Positions 1 through 6,328 of a DNA stretch of 21,603 nucleotides are shown here, piece by piece. The stretch lies in contig JALWQU010000093.1 in assembly GCA_026982915.1 (NCBI GenBank), positions 1 to 21,603 on the forward strand, read 5' to 3'. The notes beneath the pieces were generated by a model. It saw only the letters and a list, made by a program, of their open reading frames with translations, had not been told where the DNA came from and did not search any database. Within the stretch, counting starts at the first letter, position 1. The number at the start of each line of letters is the position of its first letter. This stretch comes from Candidatus Altimarinota bacterium (GTDB lineage: Bacteria > Patescibacteriota > Gracilibacteria > UBA4473). The position numbers and the translations under genes were made by a program.

Positions 1-1401
1 TTGGTACATAGTTTTGGCTTTTTCATCTTGGCCTTGCTCTTCGTAAAGCAACCCCATATTTAAATAACTTCGAGGATCTGTTTTATCCTTTTTCTGAATC
101 TTTTTCAAAAGTGTTTCGGCTTCTGGGTACTGCTTGTTGGCAATCATAGCCCATGCCTGCATATTCATCGCAAAGGTGTCATTAGGGTTATTTTTGATAA
201 GAATTGAGGTTAGTTCGAGAGCGGCTTTTGGCTTATTGGCCACCTCTATAGCAGTATGAATAGCAGAGGCGAATTTTTGAGGATCTTTTTCTTTCGCTAA
301 TAATTCCTTATAGAGGTCAAAAACTTGGTCATATTTTTTCTGCTCCAAAAGAATATTAATGAGCTTCCATCGTACATCTTCAGAAAATTCAAAGTCATAC
401 TCTAAAGCTTTTTCAAAATAGATCGTCGCCTCTTCTAGTAAGCCTTCTTCGGTTAGGGCTAGTGCTAAGAAGTAGTGGACTTCAGGACGAATAGGGTCTA
501 AGGCATAGGCCTTTCGGAAAGTTTTTATAGCGGATATAAAATCTTGTTGTTGATACTGTATATATCCTTTTATAATCCAAGCATCGACATATTCAGGATC
601 TTCCTTTACCGATCTGTCGGCAAAAGCAAGGGCTAAGGCTAGTTCATTGTTTTCCGATAAAACTTTAGAAAATTTGGCGAATAAGTGGGCATCTTTACCC
701 TCTTTAAAATCAGCAAACTCTTCATAGACAATTCGAAACTCGGTTACTTTTTTTGAGAATTCGGGTCTCAAACGTATTTCTTCTGATGTACTTTTTTGCC
801 CCCCCCGTTCTTCCAGTAGTACCGCTTTTGATTTTACGTGCAGTTTTTCTAGTTCTTTTAGAATGGTCTTTGAGGCTTCATGATTATTTTGTAGCGTAAG
901 AAGTGCGGCTTTATAAAATAGTAAATCAGGGGGCAAGTCTGTTGATTTTTCAAGCCATGGAAGTACTTCGCTAAATTCATGAGCATTTATGAGCCGTTGC
1001 GTTCCGAGCATTAGAACGGCTGGATCATTAGGGAAAAGTTTGTTAAGTTTCACAATTAACGCTTGTAGTTTTTTATCGTCGTTATTTTGTAGGTGGATTT
1101 GTCCGAGTAAAATATAGGCTTCTATTAGCTCGGGCTTTTGTCTTATAGCTTCGGTTAGGACCTGTGTGGCCTCTATGAAGTACTCATTTTCTATGAGTTT
1201 TTGAGCCTGGTCAATTCGTGATTCATAGGTAATCTCTTTTGGTTTTACGGTGAGTTTTGGTATTTCGGTTTCAACTTTAGGCAGTACTTCCGGAGATTTT
1301 AAAAAAGATGAAATTGTAGATCGAAATACCCAAAGACCACTCCCAATAAGGCATAGGATTGTCACTAATAAGTAGCCTGTTTTTGTTTTTTTTTGTTTCA
1401 T
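1..1401 (-). CDS. Membrane-anchored TPR-repeat protein (partial, runs off left edge)
   Basis: The frame is open from ATG at 1401 to the window edge, 467 codons, with no stop; the C-terminus lies outside. Residues 1-8 are Lys-rich and about 9-28 are one hydrophobic segment (GYLLVTILCLIGSGLWVF), so the protein is probably anchored in the membrane with the rest outside. After a short linker come helical repeats with the TPR pattern (A at 8, G/A at 20, P near 32), clearest at about residues 65-98, 250-340 and 395-460. TPR proteins are scaffolds for protein contacts; the partner cannot be read from sequence. It lies 31 nt downstream of tRNA-His on the same strand and may share its transcript. Oddity: a run of eight C on the plus strand (799-806) encodes Arg-Gly-Gly at residues 199-201. 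The frame is intact on both sides. Confidence 0.85.
   Translation of the reverse strand, partial: MKQKKTKTGYLLVTILCLIGSGLWVFRSTISSFLKSPEVLPKVETEIPKLTVKPKEITYESRIDQAQKLIENEYFIEATQVLTEAIRQKPELIEAYILLGQIHLQNNDDKKLQALIVKLNKLFPNDPAVLMLGTQRLINAHEFSEVLPWLEKSTDLPPDLLFYKAALLTLQNNHEASKTILKELEKLHVKSKAVLLEERGGQKSTSEEIRLRPEFSKKVTEFRIVYEEFADFKEGKDAHLFAKFSKVLSENNELALALAFADRSVKEDPEYVDAWIIKGYIQYQQQDFISAIKTFRKAYALDPIRPEVHYFLALALTEEGLLEEATIYFEKALEYDFEFSEDVRWKLINILLEQKKYDQVFDLYKELLAKEKDPQKFASAIHTAIEVANKPKAALELTSILIKNNPNDTFAMNMQAWAMIANKQYPEAETLLKKIQKKDKTDPRSYLNMGLLYEEQGQDEKAKTMYQ
799..806 (-). repeat. Homopolymer G8 tract inside the TPR gene
   Basis: Eight consecutive C on the plus strand read as G8 in the coding sense, in codons 199-201. 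The reading frame is kept as sequenced. Such tracts can slip, but could also be a sequencing length error; the intact frame argues that the present length is right. Confidence 0.6.
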
Positions 1402-1432
1402 AATACTGATTTACCTTAAAAAATATAAATCA

Positions 1433-1508
1433 TGGGGCGAACGATGGGGATCGAACCCACGGCCAGCGGTACCACAAACCGCTGCTCTACCACTGAGCTA
1501 CGTTCGCC
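1433..1508 (-). tRNA. tRNA-His (GUG anticodon), CCA encoded
   Basis: The minus strand folds as a full cloverleaf. The 7-bp acceptor stem pairs 1501-1507 with 1437-1443. An extra 5' G at 1508 faces the discriminator C at 1436, the G-1:C73 pair diagnostic of tRNA-His. The anticodon stem GCGGT/ACCGC encloses loop TTGTGGT with anticodon GTG. The T-loop TTCGATC is present and CCA is encoded at 1433-1435. The TPR gene follows on the same strand. Confidence 0.97.
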
Positions 1509-1545
1509 GTTTTTTTGCATAAAGCCGTCACATTCTTATTATTTT

Positions 1546-1574
1546 TTTATAAAATTCAAGTTAATATCCGTCAA
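1546..1574 (-). promoter_or_regulatory. Candidate promoter for tRNA-His and the TPR gene
   Basis: On the minus strand TTGACG (1574-1569) and TATAAA (1551-1546) are separated by 17 nt and lie about 37 nt upstream of the mature tRNA 5' end. It is divergent from the rplF promoter, whose -35 begins 37 nt away. Confidence 0.5.
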
Positions 1575-1611
1575 AAAAATAAAGGTCTCTAGATTTTCCT
1601 GTTAAAAAATC

Positions 1612-1639
1612 TTGACAGGTAGGAACTTCTTTATAGAAT
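1612..1639 (+). promoter_or_regulatory. Promoter of rplF-rplR-rpsE-rplO
   Basis: A perfect -35 TTGACA (1612-1617), 16-nt spacer and TAGAAT (1634-1639, five of six consensus bases). A G/C-rich discriminator follows. The 18 nt from the -10 onward (1634-1651) match the infA promoter at 4387-4404 with one mismatch. G/C-rich discriminators are known from stringently controlled stable-RNA and ribosomal-protein promoters, so growth-rate control is a reasonable inference. Confidence 0.75.
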
Positions 1640-1644
1640 CGGTC

Positions 1645-1832
1645 GGCTTTTCAAAGGTTTGTCGTGGCACTTGAGGCCTCATTGTACGAAGACTTCCTTA
1701 GGAAAATATAGAGCACGTCACTTAAGTTATATTGGGAAAAGACGTAGCATTGCGGCGGTTAGATAAGACTAACGGATGTGCTTAAGGCTTAGCAGGAAGC
1801 TTATAGATAGATAAATTATTACTAAAATTATT
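1645..1832 (+). promoter_or_regulatory. Candidate structured 5' leader of the rplF operon
   Basis: About 185 nt separate the expected transcription start from the rplF ATG, much longer than the other leaders here. Possible helices: AGCAC 1712-1716 with GTGCT 1778-1782, enclosing GTC 1717-1719 with GAC 1741-1743 and hairpin GTTAG 1758-1762/CTAAC 1769-1773 with a six-base loop. Upstream, TTCC-TTA-GGAA lies at 1694-1704. The arrangement suggests a branched fold. Many ribosomal-protein operons are autoregulated by a product binding such a leader; which protein would bind here is unknown. Confidence 0.4.
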
Positions 1833-2384
1833 ATGTCAAGAATAGGGAACAAGCCGATTGTAATACCTTCTGGGGTAACGCTTACTATTAAGGATAGTAT
1901 TGTGGAAGTCAAAGGTCCCAAGGGGGCTTTTGAACAGGTGTTTGATTCTAAGTTTATAGATCTAAAGCTTGAAGGGGATGTGTTGATTGTTTCTCGGTTT
2001 AACGATGAAAAAGAGTCGCGAGCTCGTCATGGTTTGTATCGGAGTCTTATTGCTAACGCCGTGGAAGGGTGTCATGTGGGATTCGAAAAGAAATTAGAAA
2101 TTCGAGGGGTTGGTTATCGAGGATCTGTTCAAGGGCAAAGTTTGGAGCTAAGTCTTGGATTTTCTCATCCCATCAAGTACACTGTTCCGGAGGGGGTAAC
2201 GGTTGTTTTTGAGGATAAAAGCCAAAATTTCCTGACCGTTTCTGGTATTGATAAAAATAAGGTTGGATCTGTTGCGGCTCATATTCGTTCTTACCGAAAA
2301 CCTGAGCCTTATAAGGGGAAGGGGGTTCGTTATGTTGATGAGTATGTAAAAATAAAGGCTGGTAAGTCAGCCGCTAGTGCTTAA
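1833..2384 (+). CDS. rplF: 50S ribosomal protein L6 (uL6)
   Basis: 183 aa, the usual length. Opens MSRIGNKPI, has two repeated alpha/beta domains, and carries the conserved second-domain stretch GVGYRG near residue 92 and a C-terminal RKPEPYKGKGVRY block. L6 sits near the sarcin-ricin loop and the factor-binding site of the large subunit. It is the first gene of a four-gene unit with its own promoter and long leader, not downstream of rpsH as usual. ATG at 1833 is preceded by an A/T-rich leader without Shine-Dalgarno. The stop is TAA, 13 nt before rplR. Confidence 0.97.
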   Translation: MSRIGNKPIVIPSGVTLTIKDSIVEVKGPKGAFEQVFDSKFIDLKLEGDVLIVSRFNDEKESRARHGLYRSLIANAVEGCHVGFEKKLEIRGVGYRGSVQGQSLELSLGFSHPIKYTVPEGVTVVFEDKSQNFLTVSGIDKNKVGSVAAHIRSYRKPEPYKGKGVRYVDEYVKIKAGKSAASA

Positions 2385-2397
2385 TAAAAAAAATATC

Positions 2398-2736
2398 ATG
2401 AGAGTTAAAACGAAAGAACAAAAACGAATGGCACGAGCCAGAAAGACACACGCAAAAGCTTGTTTGTCTGGGCGGGCTAGGTTGGTGGTTTACCGTTCTA
2501 ATAAGGCTATCTATGCGCAGATTGTAGATAGTCAAACGGGAGATATTCTTTGTGGAGCTTCTAGTATTAACAGTGGTGCTGGTATAGAGGGCGCTTCGGC
2601 GGTAGGGAAAGCTATTGCTAAGAAGGCACAGGAAAAAAAGATTACAACCGTGACTTTTGATCGTAACGGATATCGCTACCATGGTCGAATAAAAGCTTTG
2701 GCTGATGGGGCGCGAGAATCTGGGTTAAAATTTTAA
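2398..2736 (+). CDS. rplR: 50S ribosomal protein L18 (uL18)
   Basis: 112 aa from ATG 2398 (MRVKTKEQK). L18 binds 5S rRNA together with L5 in the central protuberance. Family signatures include [24 protein letters not shown] and a C-terminal [23 protein letters not shown]-like block. A GTG start at 2377 would add seven residues and overlap rplF; I prefer 2398 because L18 proteins start near this point and the 11 nt AAAATATCATG ending in this start recur identically at rplO. No Shine-Dalgarno. Confidence 0.96.
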   Translation: [112 protein letters not shown]

Positions 2737-2797
2737 TAACCAAGATGAAGGGCTAGCAATAGCTTTGAGTAGGATAATTGATAATAGCTAAATTACT

Positions 2798-3520
2798 ATG
2801 ACTGACGAAAAAACAACGACTCCTGAAGAAAAAGAAGTAACCGCGAAGGCGGATACTTCACGACGAGGAACTACAGCCGGGAAAAAAGACGGCGCTAGTA
2901 GCCGAACTGGGAAACGAAGGGGGCGAGGAGGTCGGACTCGGGAGCCAAAAGAGTTTGAAGAATCTATTATTAATATTGACCGAGTTACGCGAGTGACAAA
3001 GGGAGGGCGTCAGATGCGTTTTCGTGTTTCGGTTGTTATTGGGAATAAGAAGGGTAAAGTTGGGTTTGGTATTGGAAAGTCTTCGGAGGTAATGCTAGGG
3101 GTTCAAAAAGCCGTAGCGGTAGCCAAGAAGAATCTTATTACCGTTCCTATTTTTGAAGACTCACTGCCACATGAAATTGTGGGTAAATTTAAAGCTTCTA
3201 CGGTATTGCTTTTCCCGGCACCAGAAGGGAAGGGAGTTATTGCTGGTGGAGCCGTTCGGAAAATTCTTGAGTTGGCAGGCATTAAGAATGTGTTGTCAAA
3301 AATGCATGGTTCAAGGAATCGAATTAATACAACTTATGCGACCATAAATGCGCTTAGTTCACTTCAGAACCGAGTATCGGTAAAGAAAGAGGTAGTAGAG
3401 GATATTCCTGCTGAAGAAGCTAAAAAGGCTGTAAAAAAGAAGCCCGTGGCAAAGAGGAAAACAGAAAAAAAGAAAGTAGCCCCTAAGAAGGTTGCCCAAA
3501 AAGCTACTAGCAAAAAATGA
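2798..3520 (+). CDS. rpsE: 30S ribosomal protein S5 (uS5) with basic extensions
   Basis: 240 aa against about 166 usual. The core (about residues 50-205) has the double-stranded-RNA-binding-like fold region with RVTKGGRQMRFRVSVVIGNKKGKVGFGIGK and a second domain with PAPEGKGVIAGGAVR and GSRNRINT. S5 contributes to decoding fidelity and the mRNA entry channel. An acidic/basic N-terminal extension of about 45 residues and a Lys/Ala-rich C-terminal tail of about 35 residues flank it. It ends in TGA, the only TGA stop in the window. Reading on in frame gives ten more codons to TAA at 3548-3550, 6 nt before rplO. No rpmD (uL30) follows, as in CPR. Confidence 0.96.
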   Translation: MTDEKTTTPEEKEVTAKADTSRRGTTAGKKDGASSRTGKRRGRGGRTREPKEFEESIINIDRVTRVTKGGRQMRFRVSVVIGNKKGKVGFGIGKSSEVMLGVQKAVAVAKKNLITVPIFEDSLPHEIVGKFKASTVLLFPAPEGKGVIAGGAVRKILELAGIKNVLSKMHGSRNRINTTYATINALSSLQNRVSVKKEVVEDIPAEEAKKAVKKKPVAKRKTEKKKVAPKKVAQKATSKK

Positions 3521-3556
3521 AAATCTTTTAAAAAGATCGTTAATCATTAAAATATC

Positions 3557-3997
3557 ATGAAATTACATAATTTGGCACCAAAGAAAGCAAAACCTAATCG
3601 AAAACGTAAGGGGCAAGGGAATGCTACGGGGAACGGAACCTATGCGGGACGAGGTATGAATGGGCAAAAAGCTCGTGCAGGTGGAGGTGTTCGGCTTGGT
3701 TTTGAAGGAGGTCAGACGCCTTTGATTCAGCGGATGCCAAAAATGGGGGGATTTAGAAATCCTAATCGAGTTGAAACAAAGGCGGTAAATCTTTCGGATC
3801 TAGAGCTTCGATTTGAAGCGGGGGATAAGGTGGATCTTGAAACTTTATTGGCTAAAAAGTTAATTAATAAGAATGATGGTAAGGTTAAGATTCTGGCCTC
3901 TGGTGAGATAACAAAAAAACTTTCAATAGAAGCGGGGATTCTTTTCTCAAAAACAGCTAAAGAAATGATCGAAAAAGCTGGCGGATCGGTCGCATAA
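3557..3997 (+). CDS. rplO: 50S ribosomal protein L15 (uL15)
   Basis: 146 aa, normal length. The Gly/Lys/Arg-rich N-terminus ([19 protein letters not shown], then [14 protein letters not shown]) and the motif [16 protein letters not shown] are diagnostic; the C-terminal half has the usual mixed fold, ending EKAGGSV. L15 is a late-assembly large-subunit protein that threads through 23S rRNA. It is the last gene of its unit; a rho-independent terminator lies 26 nt after the stop. Normally secY comes next, but it is not here. Confidence 0.96.
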   Translation: MKLHNLAPKKAKPNRKRKGQGNATGNGTYAGRGMNGQKARAGGGVRLGFEGGQTPLIQRMPKMGGFRNPNRVETKAVNLSDLELRFEAGDKVDLETLLAKKLINKNDGKVKILASGEITKKLSIEAGILFSKTAKEMIEKAGGSVA

Positions 3998-4022
3998 TAG
4001 TGATTTAATAATTCCAAAGTAT

Positions 4023-4049
4023 AAAAAGAGGTTTTACCTCTTTTTTTTT
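4023..4049 (+). terminator. Rho-independent terminator after rplO
   Basis: Perfect 10-bp stem AAAAAGAGGT/ACCTCTTTTT (4023-4032 with 4036-4045), three-base loop, and nine T at 4041-4049. Ends the rplF-rplO transcript. Confidence 0.85.
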
Positions 4050-4100
4050 ATAGGAAAGTCTGATACATTTAGCTGATCGAGAAACTTTGGTATTTTTTTA

Positions 4101-4289
4101 GAACCTGTTTAATATCTTGCAAAATATTTAGTAAAAATGTAATTATCAGAAAATTTCGGACAAAAATCTAATATTTTGGCGGTAAAAACTTTGAATTTCC
4201 GAGCAATATCTCGATATTCCTCAAAAATTTGCACTTTTTTCGCTCAAAATCTTAAATTTTATGTCTCGAAAAAGACATTAAACAGGTTC
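4101..4289. mobile_element. MITE-like element with terminal inverted repeats
   Basis: The left end GAACCTGTTTAAT (4101-4113) is exactly inverted at the right end (4277-4289). Reading inward, both ends continue as A/G then TCTT, giving 18 bp with one mismatch. TTA flanks both sides (4098-4100 and 4290-4292), compatible with a 3-bp target duplication. The 189-bp interior is A/T-rich and has no gene; hairpin ATGTCT/AGACAT (4261-4278) adjoins the right end. The same 18-nt end occurs once more at 14170-14187. This fits a miniature inverted-repeat transposable element moved in trans by an unseen transposase. The family is not identified. Confidence 0.6.
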
Positions 4290-4364
4290 TTAGAAATTAG
4301 ATCACGGTTATTTAGAGGCGTTTCGAGCCACTGTTTAGTGGTTGTTTATTTATTAGAAAAAAGT

Positions 4365-4392
4365 TTGACAAGGGGGGCTTTATTATTAGAAT
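4365..4392 (+). promoter_or_regulatory. Promoter of the infA-rpsI operon
   Basis: TTGACA (4365-4370), 16-nt spacer, TAGAAT (4387-4392), followed by the same discriminator block as the rplF promoter (one mismatch in 18 nt). Expected start near 4399, leaving about 32 nt to the infA ATG. It lies between the MITE-like element and infA. Confidence 0.75.
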
Positions 4393-4430
4393 CGCTCGGC
4401 TTTTTGAGATTTTTAATCCCCTTATGACGC

Positions 4431-4661
4431 ATGGCAAACGATGAAAACATCGAAGTAGAAGGTGTTGTAAAAGAAACACTTCCAGGGCTTGAGTTCCTTG
4501 TTGAACTAACAACGGAAGGCTTTGAAGGTCATCAGGTTCGTGCGAAAATGTCGGGAAAAATCAGAATGCATTATATAAAAATTGTTCCAGGAGATAATGT
4601 TCGGCTCGTTATAACGCCTTATAATCTTGATATCGGAAGAATTACCTATCGTTTAAGATAA
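4431..4661 (+). CDS. infA: Translation initiation factor IF-1
   Basis: 76 aa, close to the usual 72. A single S1/OB-fold domain with the conserved [13 protein letters not shown] start, the [21 protein letters not shown] centre and C-terminal [10 protein letters not shown]-1 occupies the A site of the small subunit during initiation and works with IF-2 and IF-3. First gene of the nine-gene unit ending at rpsI; rpmJ follows 17 nt later. ATG at 4431 has no Shine-Dalgarno ahead of it. Confidence 0.97.
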   Translation: MANDENIEVEGVVKETLPGLEFLVELTTEGFEGHQVRAKMSGKIRMHYIKIVPGDNVRLVITPYNLDIGRITYRLR

Positions 4662-4678
4662 ATAACTACTCAAATAAA

Positions 4679-4792
4679 ATGAAAGTACGTGCGTCGGTAA
4701 AGAAGATATGTATTAATTGTAGAGTTGTTCGGCGTCGAGGCGTAGTACGCATTATCTGCCAAGAGCCAAAACATAAGCAGCGACAAGGGTAG
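4679..4792 (+). CDS. rpmJ: 50S ribosomal protein L36 (bL36)
   Basis: 37 aa, starting [14 protein letters not shown] and ending TAG at 4790-4792. The zinc-ribbon ligands C11, C14, C27 and H32 are all present, so it is the zinc-binding form, followed by the basic tail HKQRQG. L36 sits in the large subunit near 23S rRNA helices 91/97 and the L7/L12 stalk base. It lies between infA and rpsM, its standard place. Confidence 0.95.
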   Translation: MKVRASVKKICINCRVVRRRGVVRIICQEPKHKQRQG

Positions 4793-4843
4793 TTTGTATG
4801 AAAGTGCTTTGAAAAAATATTATTTAAGATTATTAAAATTAAC

Positions 4844-5221
4844 ATGCGTATAGCCGGAACTTCTATTCCATCAGACAAAAGACTTGTAATTGCTCTTACC
4901 TATATATATGGGGTAGGACCTGCTCGTTCAGTCGAAATAATTAAAAAAGCTAATTTAACTGAGTCTGTTCGAGTTAAGGAGCTGACAACAGATCAAGAGG
5001 AATCACTTCGTAAAGTTATAGCTGATTTTGAGTTTGTCTTGGAGTCGGATCTAAAGCGAGAAGTAGCACAAAATATTAAGCGCCTTCAGGATATTGGTTC
5101 TTATCGTGGTTTTCGTCATAGACGAAGATTACCTGTTCGGGGGCAACGGACAAAGACAAATTCTCGTACAAAACGAGGGAAGAGAGGAACGGTTGCTAAT
5201 AAGAAAAAAGTTACAAAGTAA
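4844..5221 (+). CDS. rpsM: 30S ribosomal protein S13 (uS13)
   Basis: 125 aa, normal. Opens MRIAGTSIP, has the helix-hairpin-helix-type stretch LTYIYGVGPARS, and ends with the basic tail GFRHRRRLPVRGQRTKTNSR and a Lys/Arg-rich end. S13 lies in the head of the small subunit, contacts P-site tRNA and forms bridges to the large subunit. Leader after rpmJ is 51 nt, A/T-rich, no Shine-Dalgarno. Confidence 0.97.
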   Translation: MRIAGTSIPSDKRLVIALTYIYGVGPARSVEIIKKANLTESVRVKELTTDQEESLRKVIADFEFVLESDLKREVAQNIKRLQDIGSYRGFRHRRRLPVRGQRTKTNSRTKRGKRGTVANKKKVTK

Positions 5222-5260
5222 TCTGAACTAGTATTTTGAAAAAATTAAAATCTCTAAAAT

Positions 5261-5644
5261 ATGGCCATTAAAAGTAGTAAAAAACGAACACGAAAGCAAT
5301 TTGAAACCGGGCAGGTTCATATTAAGGCAAATTACAATAACACCATTGTAACCCTAACTGATCCAGCGGGTAATGTTTTAGCGTGGAGCTCGCCAGGGGC
5401 GAATAACTTCAAAGGCGCTCGACAGTCTACGCCTTATGCAGGTCAAGTATCGGCGGAAGTTGTGGCCGAAAAAGCTCAGGCTTTTGGGATGAAGTCGGTT
5501 GAGGTTTATGTTAAAGGGATGGGGCCAGGTAGAGATCAAACTATTCGAGGTCTTATGAATAAGGGCTTGGATGTTGCTTCTATTGCGGACGTTACACGAG
5601 TTCCTCATGGAGGATGTAGAGCAGAAAGACAACGACGAAATTAG
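5261..5644 (+). CDS. rpsK: 30S ribosomal protein S11 (uS11)
   Basis: 127 aa, normal. Diagnostic blocks are HIKANYNNTIVTLTDPAGN, SSPGANNFKGARQSTPYAGQ, KGMGPGRDQTIRGL and the C-terminal VTRVPHGGCRAERQRRN, with the universally conserved PHGGCR. S11 binds the platform of the small subunit near the mRNA exit. The stop is TAG; rpsD starts 25 nt later. Confidence 0.98.
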   Translation: MAIKSSKKRTRKQFETGQVHIKANYNNTIVTLTDPAGNVLAWSSPGANNFKGARQSTPYAGQVSAEVVAEKAQAFGMKSVEVYVKGMGPGRDQTIRGLMNKGLDVASIADVTRVPHGGCRAERQRRN

Positions 5645-5669
5645 AAAATTATAAAATTATAAAACAATT

Positions 5670-6284
5670 ATGAGATATACAGGACCAAAAGCACGACAAT
5701 GTAGAAGAGAAGGAGTGAACCTCTTTGCTTCACCTAAATACCAAAAGATTTTGGCTAAAAATCCAAATATTCCTGGTATGCATGGGGGGAAGCGTTTGGG
5801 GAAGATGACGGAATACGCAAAGCAACTTCGAGAAAAACAAAAGGCTCGACGAATGTTCGGGATTTCGGAAAAACAATTTAAACGATATTTTGATAAGGCC
5901 GATCGATCAAAAGAAGTGACGGGAGATAAATTGCTTCAGTTACTTGAACTTCGTCTTGATAATGTCCTTTTTCGTTCTGGTATAGCGGTTACACGAATGC
6001 AGGCTCGACAGTTTGCCTCTCATGGACTTTTTACACTAAATGGAAAAAGAATTACCGTCCCTTCTATTGAAGTAAAAGTTGGAGATATTATTGAAGTGAA
6101 ATCTAATAAGAAAAGTTCTCCTATTTTTGCCTCAAACAAAGAAGAGATGAAGGATTATATCGTACCGGATTGGATTAAGGTAGATACAGGAGCCATTAAG
6201 ATTGAAATTTTAGCTATGCCTGAAGTAAAACACTTTGAACAGATGATTAATACACAACCTGTCGTTGAGTTCTATTCTCGATAA
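5670..6284 (+). CDS. rpsD: 30S ribosomal protein S4 (uS4)
   Basis: 204 aa, normal. Starts MRYTGPKARQCRREG; the N-terminal domain lacks the four-cysteine zinc site (only one Cys), so it is the zinc-free form. The S4 RNA-binding domain (about 92-155) is recognisable by LELRLDNVLFRSGIAVTRMQARQFASHG. S4 is a primary 16S rRNA binder that nucleates 30S assembly and, in many bacteria, represses its own operon. Whether it does so here is not visible. Confidence 0.97.
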   Translation: MRYTGPKARQCRREGVNLFASPKYQKILAKNPNIPGMHGGKRLGKMTEYAKQLREKQKARRMFGISEKQFKRYFDKADRSKEVTGDKLLQLLELRLDNVLFRSGIAVTRMQARQFASHGLFTLNGKRITVPSIEVKVGDIIEVKSNKKSSPIFASNKEEMKDYIVPDWIKVDTGAIKIEILAMPEVKHFEQMINTQPVVEFYSR

Positions 6285-6328
6285 AACAAAAAATAGATAT
6301 TTATCATTTCTTAAAAAAATTAAAAAAT

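Larger units (their letters stand above)
1509..1832. other. Intergenic region with divergent promoters and the rplF leader
   Basis: This 324-nt gap separates tRNA-His (minus) from rplF (plus). It holds the divergent tRNA-His and rplF promoters and about 190 nt of candidate 5' leader. I see no ORF with protein character in it. In the usual spc cluster rplF follows rpsH without such a gap, so the cluster has been broken here. Confidence 0.7.
3998..4430. other. Intergenic region replacing secY-adk-map
   Basis: This 433-nt gap between rplO and infA holds a terminator, one copy of the AGGAAAGTCT motif (4052-4061), the inverted-repeat element at 4101-4289 and the infA promoter. The open frame 4176-4427 has no protein character and lies mostly inside the element. 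In most bacteria secY, and often adk and map, occupy this place. Confidence 0.8.

Noticed and set aside
2377..2397. GTG start for rplR
   Set aside because: It would overlap rplF and add residues not found in L18; ATG 2398 fits the family.
4176..4427. 83-codon ORF between rplO and infA
   Set aside because: It lies mostly within the inverted-repeat element and the infA promoter and has no domain-like composition.
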